From Silvanigrellales bacterium (lineage in GTDB: Bacteria; Bdellovibrionota_B; Oligoflexia; Silvanigrellales; Silvanigrellaceae), in NCBI GenBank assembly GCA_028285285.1, contig JANQPW010000288.1, positions 1 through 8,498 of the forward strand: a stretch of DNA of 8,498 nucleotides. The letters are read 5' to 3'. Made by a program: the position numbers and the translations under genes. The notes beneath the pieces are model-generated. The model was not told the origin of the DNA. It was given only the letters and a program-made list of their open reading frames with translations, and searched no databases. This document shows positions 1 through 5,564 of this stretch, piece after piece. How positions within the stretch are numbered: position 1 is the stretch's first letter; each line of letters begins with the position of its first letter.

Positions 1-2
1 TG

Positions 3-2126
3 GGCACGAGCCGGGAGCTTTCAGCGGGAAGAGAAAGCGAAGCAGAGGCGCCCGTGGTGCAGACCTTTTCAGCGTTTGCCCGGCTGGTTTCCACGTCCGA
101 CAAACCCTTTAGGCCTTTTGTAGACAAAAATGTTTTGGTGATTGGCGGAGGAGATTCTGGGCGTGTGGTTGTGGAGTACCTCACAGGAATTGGCCCTGCT
201 CGTGGCTACGGAAAAAGTGTGTCGCAAGATGGCCGGGTGAGCAGTGTGGTTTGGGCCGGTGTGAGCTTCACACAGTGCGAAGAGTACATTCAAAGAACCC
301 GGGGTCGGTACTCCTCTCTGTCGTCTGTGCTCAACACGGGTTTGGTGATTCCCACCCCCGTGAACGTTGAACGGCTGAAGATTGATGGACCCCGAAACAG
401 AGCCACAGTTACGGGCTATCGAGTGCGACCGCCTGTTGATGAAAAAGATCGAAGCCCCGCGGAGTTGGCCATTCGCAATGAAGAGGTGGATCGGGTGCAA
501 CGAGATCTGGCGAATCTGGGGCTGATCACCGATGGAACATTGCCCTATCGGCCCCGGGTAGCCAAAGAGTTCAAAGACTTTGAACGCCTTAAAATGAAGT
601 TTGACTACGTGATTGTGGCCACAGGTTTCGAAAGCCGCATTCCGGAGATTCTGGGCATTGGTGACCGTCAAAAATTCGCAGACGGGGAGGGTTTTGAACC
701 GGTTCAGGCCGAGGTTCCCGATCTCGGCAAGGTGAAGATTGCCAACGAGTACACTCCTTTGAGAGGGAGTGGAGGTTCACTTTACCTGGTGGGGCCTGCC
801 AACGAAGACATCAAAAAGAAGCCGCTCATTGATCAAGATGAAACCGCTCGGGTCAAGGCCAACACAGTTTCACTGTTTGCAAATGTTTCCCGCACAAAGG
901 CCCTTGCGCGAAAACTCGTGCGCCCAAACAGTGGTGGGCGTAAGTCTATCGCCAATGCCGTGCGCGTGGCACGAGAGCGGTTGGAGGGCACCGATGAAAG
1001 TGCCAAAAACAAATGGATGCGCTTTGCCCTTGACCGTTTGGAGTATCTTCCAGGAGACCAGAAGATCGTTTTGGTTGCCGCCGCTACACAAGATCCGAAT
1101 AACGACGAGAGCGATCAGTTGGTTTTGGGAGATCAGCCCGGGAGAAAGAAACGTTACCTTGAGCATTTTGTGTTGGACCATCCAGAGCTTGCGGCATCGC
1201 TTCAGCGTGGTTTTGTGAGTCTTGAGCTAGGTGCCTCATTGCCTCGTCTCACGCTCAATTTCTTCCAAAAAAAGGGTGAGGGAGAGTCGGTGATTCGTGT
1301 CGCCACCGTTCCTCGGCTCGACGAGAATTCTCGAGCGGCCCTGGAAGCCGCATTGGAGTCGGACCCCGATCTCTTGAGTCAAATCCACATGGCCTTTGGG
1401 CGTTACAAAATCAAAGTGGGGTCGGGCGATGCCCTCGCCATCCGCATCAAAAATTTGGGGCCAAAAGAAACAGACGAGGGCTATGTTTTTGCCCCTTTTC
1501 CAGCAGAGGCTGTGTTGACTCCTGGCTCGGTTGAACTGGACTCACTCGGTACCTATGTGGAAAATCAAAATTCACTTCCCGCTGATAGTGCGTTGCGGCA
1601 AGGCGCTGGCAATGGGGGAGATGGCAAGACAGTGATTCAGAAGAAGGAGGTTCTCAAGGTTCTTGACGAAATTGAGGCTTCACAAGAATTGGCTCGTTGC
1701 CGGCTCACTGATTCCGGAAAGTTCTACCTTGACGTGCTCGGAGACGAAGCCAAGTCCATTGTTTTGCTGAAGGCCACCAAATCGACCCCGTCCGATATTT
1801 CGATCTTCGTTCAGGTGTTGGATGAAAAGGGCAGGTTCCTCAATGGTCTTTTCTCCAACAACATTACGCTTGGTGGAAAGACCTTGTCTTTGGAGAGAAC
1901 GCAGCTGGTGAGCGAAAGCGGTTCACCAGATGTGATCAGTCTCCAGTTCGCAGACAAAGATGTCATGAAATTCCCGTCAGGAGGGCCAGGTGGTCGTTTT
2001 GCTGGCTTTTATCTGCGGAGAGGTGGCTCTTTGTCAATTTTGAAAGACACGAAGGGCACGGGCTCCTTTAATGTCGCAGATTCTTGCACGTTCGACCCAC
2101 AGCTTCGTGCTCTCATCAAAGGTTGA
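3..2126 (+). CDS. FAD/NAD(P)-binding oxidoreductase-like protein with long uncharacterised C-terminal region (5' partial)
   Basis: The frame is open from the first complete codon at position 3 to the TGA at 2124-2126, so the gene probably begins left of the window; the GTG at 54 has no convincing Shine-Dalgarno. Numbering from that GTG, residues 26-36 read NVLVIGGGDSG, a Rossmann dinucleotide-binding loop like the NADPH site of thioredoxin reductases. Residues 185-192 read YVIVATGF, the ATG motif typical of two-dinucleotide-binding flavoproteins, and LYLVGPANE at 243-251 resembles the strand and loop that closes the FAD site. The first FAD loop would then lie in the missing N-terminus. Residues from about 290 to 690 match no domain I know. 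That part is mostly soluble-looking with alternating strand-like segments, a Gly/Asn/Asp-rich linker near 517-524, and no obvious membrane segment. Substrate and pathway are unknown. Oxidoreductase ancestry is fairly sure; activity is not. Confidence 0.7.
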   Translation, partial: GTSRELSAGRESEAEAPVVQTFSAFARLVSTSDKPFRPFVDKNVLVIGGGDSGRVVVEYLTGIGPARGYGKSVSQDGRVSSVVWAGVSFTQCEEYIQRTRGRYSSLSSVLNTGLVIPTPVNVERLKIDGPRNRATVTGYRVRPPVDEKDRSPAELAIRNEEVDRVQRDLANLGLITDGTLPYRPRVAKEFKDFERLKMKFDYVIVATGFESRIPEILGIGDRQKFADGEGFEPVQAEVPDLGKVKIANEYTPLRGSGGSLYLVGPANEDIKKKPLIDQDETARVKANTVSLFANVSRTKALARKLVRPNSGGRKSIANAVRVARERLEGTDESAKNKWMRFALDRLEYLPGDQKIVLVAAATQDPNNDESDQLVLGDQPGRKKRYLEHFVLDHPELAASLQRGFVSLELGASLPRLTLNFFQKKGEGESVIRVATVPRLDENSRAALEAALESDPDLLSQIHMAFGRYKIKVGSGDALAIRIKNLGPKETDEGYVFAPFPAEAVLTPGSVELDSLGTYVENQNSLPADSALRQGAGNGGDGKTVIQKKEVLKVLDEIEASQELARCRLTDSGKFYLDVLGDEAKSIVLLKATKSTPSDISIFVQVLDEKGRFLNGLFSNNITLGGKTLSLERTQLVSESGSPDVISLQFADKDVMKFPSGGPGGRFAGFYLRRGGSLSILKDTKGTGSFNVADSCTFDPQLRALIKG

Positions 2127-2143
2127 GAGCGGGGTTGCGTTTG

Positions 2144-2590
2144 TTACGCCACAACTTCAATGTTGAAGCGTTTTCGAATCTCACACAGCGGTTTGTCGAG
2201 AAACTCCGCTGAACCTTGAAAGGGCCAGGGTTTCGTCATTTTCCGCGAACGCAGCCATACCTTTGCAGCTGAAGGGAGAGCCTTGATCACTCCCAGGAGC
2301 ATGGCACTGGGGCTTTCTTTTTTGACCAGCTCAAGAGCTTCATTGACGTTGAGGTATCCCAGATAGTTTCTGAGCTTCACGTCGGAAGCGCAGAGAGTCC
2401 ACACATCGGCTAGGGTTTCATGTGTGAGATCGCTGCCGCAGCCAAACACCACGTGAACGGCATCATGGGCATTGAAGAGGTTTTGGGCTTCGGAACCCTC
2501 ACCTCCTGCCACTTCTTTGAGGTTGGCTCGAAATTCCGCAAGGCCTTCGCGCAGTGTCATTTGAGAGTTCTGTTGCTGATAGTTCATCAT
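2144..2590 (-). CDS. Coq4-like protein with HDxxH-x11-E metal-binding motif
   Basis: This 148-residue protein carries H42-D43-A-V-H46, then exactly 11 residues, then E58. That is the HDxxH-x11-E signature of the COQ4 family, which binds a metal, probably zinc. The C-terminus, LDKPLCEIRKRFNI (131-144), also resembles the conserved end of Coq4 proteins. COQ4 is known from ubiquinone biosynthesis, where it is tied to the biosynthetic complex and to modification of ring position C1. Many bacterial relatives have no assigned role. At 148 residues this one is shorter than mitochondrial COQ4. Start: two consecutive ATGs (2590 and 2587), with AAGGAG on the minus strand 8 nt upstream of the first. It lies 22 bp downstream of the TetR gene on the same strand, so the two are probably cotranscribed and this is the likely regulated target. 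No signal peptide or membrane helix is seen. Family call fairly secure; a role in quinone synthesis is inference. Confidence 0.72.
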   Translation of the reverse strand: MMNYQQQNSQMTLREGLAEFRANLKEVAGGEGSEAQNLFNAHDAVHVVFGCGSDLTHETLADVWTLCASDVKLRNYLGYLNVNEALELVKKESPSAMLLGVIKALPSAAKVWLRSRKMTKPWPFQGSAEFLDKPLCEIRKRFNIEVVA

Positions 2591-2612
2591 GGGGTGTGCT
2601 CCTTTTATTTGG

Positions 2613-3215
2613 CTAGTGTTGGATTTTTACCTCAAAATCGGGGGGTGGAAAGATTCGACTCCACTCTTCCCATGCCTGGGTGAGATCCTCTGACTTGCCC
2701 AGCATCAATGCGTAAAGACCAAAGCCGTCGAGGAGCACAAGGCAAAGCAGAGCCAGATCTCTGGAGCGCTTCGGGTCGTAGCCAAACTGTCGCAGGCGCT
2801 CTGCGAGCGGTTCCTGAGTTCTGCGAAGCAGATCTTGCATGCTCGCTTTGAGAACAGGGCTGTGCAGCGCGCGAGTGAAGAAATGCATGAAGATGTGGTG
2901 CATTTGTGGAGTTGTGTTCACTTGCTCCACAAGCAGCGGTCCAAGCTTGGTAAAGAGCTCAGCCGCAGAGTCGGCTTCCATGCGGAGCCACTCGGTCGCA
3001 AACTGCTCACAAAAGCTGTGGAAAGCCTTCTTTTCGAGATCTTCCATGCAAGGAAAGTGGTGAAAGAGGGTTGACTTGCTGATGCCGAGTGAGCTGGAAA
3101 GACGGCCAGCGGTGAGTTCCACTGCTCCGGCGTTGGCAACCCCATCGAGGTAAGCCTGCACGATGCGGCTGCGAGTGGTCATCTTTTTCTCTGGGGCGCT
3201 GAGCTCTTGGCTCAT
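2613..3215 (-). CDS. TetR/AcrR-family transcriptional regulator
   Basis: The 200-residue length is typical of TetR one-component repressors. Residues about 14-60 form the DNA-binding domain: a first helix (TRSRIVQAYLDGVANAG), then a helix-turn-helix with LTAGRLSSSLGISKSTLFHHFP at about 34-55, matching the family pattern in which a GxSKxTLYxxF-type segment is the recognition helix. The remaining residues should be the all-helical ligand and dimerisation domain, which does not reveal the ligand. The ATG at 3215 is set by AGGAGGA (minus strand, 3221-3227) 5 nt upstream; the later Met12 lacks such a site. It is the first gene of a probable two-gene operon with the Coq4-like gene. A 14 bp palindrome sits between the promoter boxes 38 bp upstream, which suggests autorepression relieved by a small ligand. 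Confidence 0.9.
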   Translation of the reverse strand: MSQELSAPEKKMTTRSRIVQAYLDGVANAGAVELTAGRLSSSLGISKSTLFHHFPCMEDLEKKAFHSFCEQFATEWLRMEADSAAELFTKLGPLLVEQVNTTPQMHHIFMHFFTRALHSPVLKASMQDLLRRTQEPLAERLRQFGYDPKRSRDLALLCLVLLDGFGLYALMLGKSEDLTQAWEEWSRIFPPPDFEVKIQH

Positions 3216-3245
3216 GGGACTCCTCCTGACTTCAAGCGTTTCTTC

Positions 3246-3274
3246 ATTCTATACCGATCGATCGGTCAGTTCAA
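3246..3274 (-). promoter_or_regulatory. Predicted sigma70-type promoter of the TetR/Coq4-like operon
   Basis: Read on the minus strand, a -35 box TTGAAC (3269-3274, 4 of 6 to TTGACA) is followed after 17 nt by a -10 box TAGAAT (3246-3251, 5 of 6 to TATAAT). Transcription would start near 3239 and give a short leader to the ATG at 3215. Spacing is optimal and no better pair is seen close upstream of the TetR gene. Prediction from sequence only. Confidence 0.6.
3253..3266. promoter_or_regulatory. Perfect 14 bp palindrome, candidate TetR operator
   Basis: ACCGATCGATCGGT equals its own reverse complement and lies wholly inside the 17 nt spacer between the predicted -35 and -10 boxes. TetR-family operators are commonly short palindromes of this composition, and one overlapping the spacer would block RNA polymerase. 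The natural binder is the regulator encoded 38 bp downstream. Binding itself is inferred. Confidence 0.68.
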
Positions 3275-3373
3275 GAGGAGACTTGAGGGGTTCTTTGTGT
3301 TTTGTTGTGATCATTGACTTTTGTGCGGCATGTCCAGTCGCCGATCAGGTACACTGTTGTGAGGGCTCAATCT

Positions 3374-3526
3374 ATGATCCTCAACCAAAACAAGGAGGTG
3401 ATGCGGTCGGGAATTTCCGACCTCGATAGAGAGATCTTGGCCGATTTCCTTCTTAGTGCCAACAACCTCGGGAGCGAGCAGCTCATTGAGCTTCATCTGA
3501 AAGAAAGAAGCAAGTTTCAAAACTGA
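3374..3526 (+). CDS. Possible small protein, 50 residues, unknown function
   Basis: An ATG at 3374, preceded 8 nt upstream by a modest GAGGG site (3361-3365), opens a 50-codon frame ending in TGA. The product starts MILNQNKEVMRSGISDLDRE and is charged and probably helical in its second half, with leucines spaced as in an amphipathic helix; no known motif is seen. The frame fills an otherwise empty gap between the TetR promoter and the end of htpG and runs opposite to both. A longer version from TTG at 3314 is possible but has no ribosome site. A very strong anti-16S complement (3392-3402) lies inside the frame, directly against an in-frame ATG at 3401; that spacing is too short for normal initiation there. 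No clear promoter was found, so this may be chance. Confidence 0.35.
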   Translation: MILNQNKEVMRSGISDLDREILADFLLSANNLGSEQLIELHLKERSKFQN

Positions 3527-3550
3527 GGTTGTTTTAGAGGCACAGCTTTG

Positions 3551-3580
3551 GGTCGCTCCGCTCCCGAAGTCGGGTGGACC
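3551..3580. other. Small GC-rich stem-loop between the small ORF and the htpG 3' end
   Basis: CCCG (3563-3566) and CGGG (3571-3574) can pair around a four-base loop, and GGTC (3551-3554) with GACC (3577-3580) could close an outer stem with unpaired bases between. It lies just past the htpG stop, and also past the small ORF stop on the other strand. Neither strand has the U-run of an intrinsic terminator directly after it, so a termination role is uncertain. It is the only hairpin seen in this 68 bp gap. Confidence 0.3.
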
Positions 3581-3594
3581 TCCCCTCGCTCGTT

Positions 3595-5469
3595 TCAGAG
3601 GCTGGCTTGTTCCATCACCTTTGTGATCTTCTTGGCAAAGGTGCCCGGATCTTGAATGGGTGATCCTTCAGAAAGAAGGGCTGTGCCGTAGAGGATCTCG
3701 ACCCATTCCTTGATCTTTTCGTCTCCGCCCTCTTTTTGCTGGAGCTCGCGCAGGTTCTTGATGAGGGGGTGAGAAGCATTGACCTCCAGAATTTTCTTTG
3801 AGCCTTCAAAGTCTTTGTTGCTCGCCTTCATGAGCTGTTCCATTTGTGCTGACATGGCATTTTCGTCGGCCACGAGACAAACAGGGCTCTCGGTGAGGCG
3901 CTTGCTGACTTTGACGTCTTTCACAACGCCGTCCAGTTTCGTTTTGAAAGATTCGAGTAGCGGGTTGATCTCTGTTTCTTTGAGTTCTTCCTGCTTCTCG
4001 GCCTTTTCAGGCTCCTTGCCCACGCCGGAGAGGTCAACATTACCCTTGGTGATCGACTTGAGTTCCAGCTCGCCAAATTTCTGGTAGCTCATCACCAACC
4101 ATTCGTCGATAGGGTCGGTCAAAAACAGCACGTCGACGCCTCGGGTGCGGAAGGCCTCCAAGTGGGGGCTCCTGGCCACTGCGTCGGCATTGGGGCCAGT
4201 GATGTAGTAGATCTCCTTTTGGTTTTCAGCCTTGCTGTCTGCGTACTTTTGGAATGTGGTCCATTCGCCGCTTGGGGTGTTCATTGACTTGAAGCGGGCC
4301 AACTCGGCCAGCTTGTCATGGTTGTCGTTGTCGAAGTGGAAGCCCTCTTTCAACACAGGGCCAAACTTCTCGTAGAAGGAGAGGTATTTTTCTTCGTCAT
4401 TGCTCGCAAGCTTCTTCAAAGCTCCGAGAACTTTTTTCACCACCTGCTTCTTAATGGCAGGGAGGCGTGTGTTTTGCTGCAAAATTTCTCGAGACACGTT
4501 GAGGGGCAGATCGTCTGTTTCCACAACTCCCGAAACAAATCGCAGATACTCTGGAATGAGGTCTTTGCACTTGTCGTCAATTGAAACGCGCTTGGTGTAA
4601 AGGTGCAGGCCATGCTTGTCTCGTTGGTAGAGATCAAAGGGTGGTTCCGAGGGAACAAACACCACAGAGTCGAAACTCAGTGTTCCCTCTGCCTTGAAGT
4701 GCTCGTAGAGCAGCGGGTCGCGGAAATCCATGGCAATTTGCTTGTAGAGCTCGTTGTAGTCTTCTGGTTTGTTCTCTGATTTAGCCCGTGCCCAAACAGG
4801 CGTTGTGGTGTTGATCTGCTCTTCTTTGTTTTCTTTGTCCACAAAGAAAATAGGGTAGGTCACATAGTTGCTGTACTTCTTGATGATGCTCTTGATGCGC
4901 CAGTCTTCCAGAAACTCTTTTTCGTCGTCTTTGATGTGCAGCTCAATGCGGGTGCCACGTTCTTGCAGCGGCACTTCATCAATGGTGAAAGACCCGTCGC
5001 CGGTGGATTCCCACTTGTATCCTGTTCCGTTTTTGTCGGCCGAGCGAGTCGTAACCGTGATGCGATCGGCCACCATGAAGGCCGAATAGAAACCCACACC
5101 AAACTGGCCAATGAGGTTGGAGTCGGGGTTTTGGTTCTCTTTTTTCAGTTCTTCAAGGAACTTTTTGGTTCCGGAGTGGGCAATGGTGCCCAAGTGAGTG
5201 AGCAGATCCTCTTTGCTCATGCCAATGCCTGTGTCAGCCACAACCAGTCTTTGAGAATCGGGGAAAGCGCTGATGCGAATGCCTTGGCTGAGAGAGGTCT
5301 CTGTGAGGTCGCTATTGGTCACTTCGGCAAAGCGCACTTTGTCGATGGCGTCGCTGGCGTTTGAAACCAGCTCGCGCAGGAAGATTTCCTTGTTGCTGTA
5401 TAGGGAGTGGATCATGAGATCGAGCAGCTGCTTGACCTCGGCCTGAAATGAATGGGTTTCCTGCGCCAC
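3595..5469 (-). CDS. htpG: Molecular chaperone HtpG (bacterial Hsp90)
   Basis: A 624-residue cytosolic ATP-dependent chaperone, the same length as E. coli HtpG, which remodels folding intermediates as a dimer and works with the DnaK system. The N-terminal GHKL ATPase domain is intact: E33, N37 and D40 in LRELVSNASD, ADTGIGM at 78-84 with the adenine-binding Asp79, and the GQFGVGF lid region at 121-127. The middle domain contains LPLNVSREIL (321-330), whose Arg327 corresponds to the ATP-contacting arginine of the family. The C-terminus (MEQASL) lacks the eukaryotic MEEVD tail, as expected. The start is GTG at 5469, set by AAGGAGG 5 nt upstream; the first residues MAQETHSFQAEVKQLL align with the normal HtpG N-terminus. 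It is 95 bp downstream of the FAD/Fe-S oxidoreductase gene on the same strand and appears to have its own promoter. No lesion is seen. Confidence 0.98.
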   Translation of the reverse strand: MAQETHSFQAEVKQLLDLMIHSLYSNKEIFLRELVSNASDAIDKVRFAEVTNSDLTETSLSQGIRISAFPDSQRLVVADTGIGMSKEDLLTHLGTIAHSGTKKFLEELKKENQNPDSNLIGQFGVGFYSAFMVADRITVTTRSADKNGTGYKWESTGDGSFTIDEVPLQERGTRIELHIKDDEKEFLEDWRIKSIIKKYSNYVTYPIFFVDKENKEEQINTTTPVWARAKSENKPEDYNELYKQIAMDFRDPLLYEHFKAEGTLSFDSVVFVPSEPPFDLYQRDKHGLHLYTKRVSIDDKCKDLIPEYLRFVSGVVETDDLPLNVSREILQQNTRLPAIKKQVVKKVLGALKKLASNDEEKYLSFYEKFGPVLKEGFHFDNDNHDKLAELARFKSMNTPSGEWTTFQKYADSKAENQKEIYYITGPNADAVARSPHLEAFRTRGVDVLFLTDPIDEWLVMSYQKFGELELKSITKGNVDLSGVGKEPEKAEKQEELKETEINPLLESFKTKLDGVVKDVKVSKRLTESPVCLVADENAMSAQMEQLMKASNKDFEGSKKILEVNASHPLIKNLRELQQKEGGDEKIKEWVEILYGTALLSEGSPIQDPGTFAKKITKVMEQASL

Positions 5470-5474
5470 GGGGG

Positions 5475-5481
5475 CCTCCTT
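5475..5481 (-). promoter_or_regulatory. Shine-Dalgarno that fixes the htpG GTG start
   Basis: On the minus strand AAGGAGG is followed by five C residues and then GTG (5469). No in-frame ATG lies at a suitable distance, and the protein read from this GTG begins like other HtpG proteins. Confidence 0.85.
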
Positions 5482-5505
5482 CGTGAATCAATTCTCTGGA
5501 GGGGA

Positions 5506-5533
5506 AACCTAATCAGCACGCGAGGAGCGTCAA
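5506..5533 (-). promoter_or_regulatory. Candidate htpG promoter
   Basis: On the minus strand a -35-like TTGACG (5528-5533, 5 of 6 to consensus), preceded by CCC, is followed after 16 nt by a weak -10-like TAGGTT (5506-5511). The CTTGAC core also fits heat-shock sigma32 promoters of some proteobacteria, but the downstream half does not match clearly. No full CIRCE element is present, so HrcA control is not supported. Confidence 0.4.
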
Positions 5534-5564
5534 GGGCCAATCTCATATTTTGTGAGGCCGCTTC

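Noticed and set aside
69..671. 200-codon open frame on the minus strand opposite the flavoprotein gene
   Set aside because: It lies entirely antisense to a gene with clear Rossmann and ATG motifs, has no ribosome site, and its product resembles no known protein.
769..1218. 149-codon plus-strand frame overlapping the flavoprotein gene
   Set aside because: It is an out-of-frame shadow of the flavoprotein frame, which continues uninterrupted through the same stretch, so a frameshift is not needed.
3271..3286. Second inverted repeat TCAAG-6-CTTGA beside the promoter
   Set aside because: It is only 5 bp per arm, unlike the 14 bp palindrome in sequence, and partly coincides with the -35 box; too short to claim as an operator.
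3314..3355. Plus-strand promoter for the small ORF
   Set aside because: TTGACT (3314-3319) is a good -35, but the only -10-like element, TACACT (3350-3355), is 30 nt away, well outside the usual spacing.
5508..5533. CIRCE-like HrcA operator upstream of htpG
   Set aside because: The minus strand has halves faintly like TTAGCACTC and GAGTGCTAA, but with several mismatches and about 3 nt between them where CIRCE has 9.
5535..5560. Intrinsic terminator between the FAD/Fe-S gene and htpG
   Set aside because: CTCA and TGAG can pair around an AT-rich loop, but the stem is short and bulged and no U-run follows, so co-transcription cannot be excluded.
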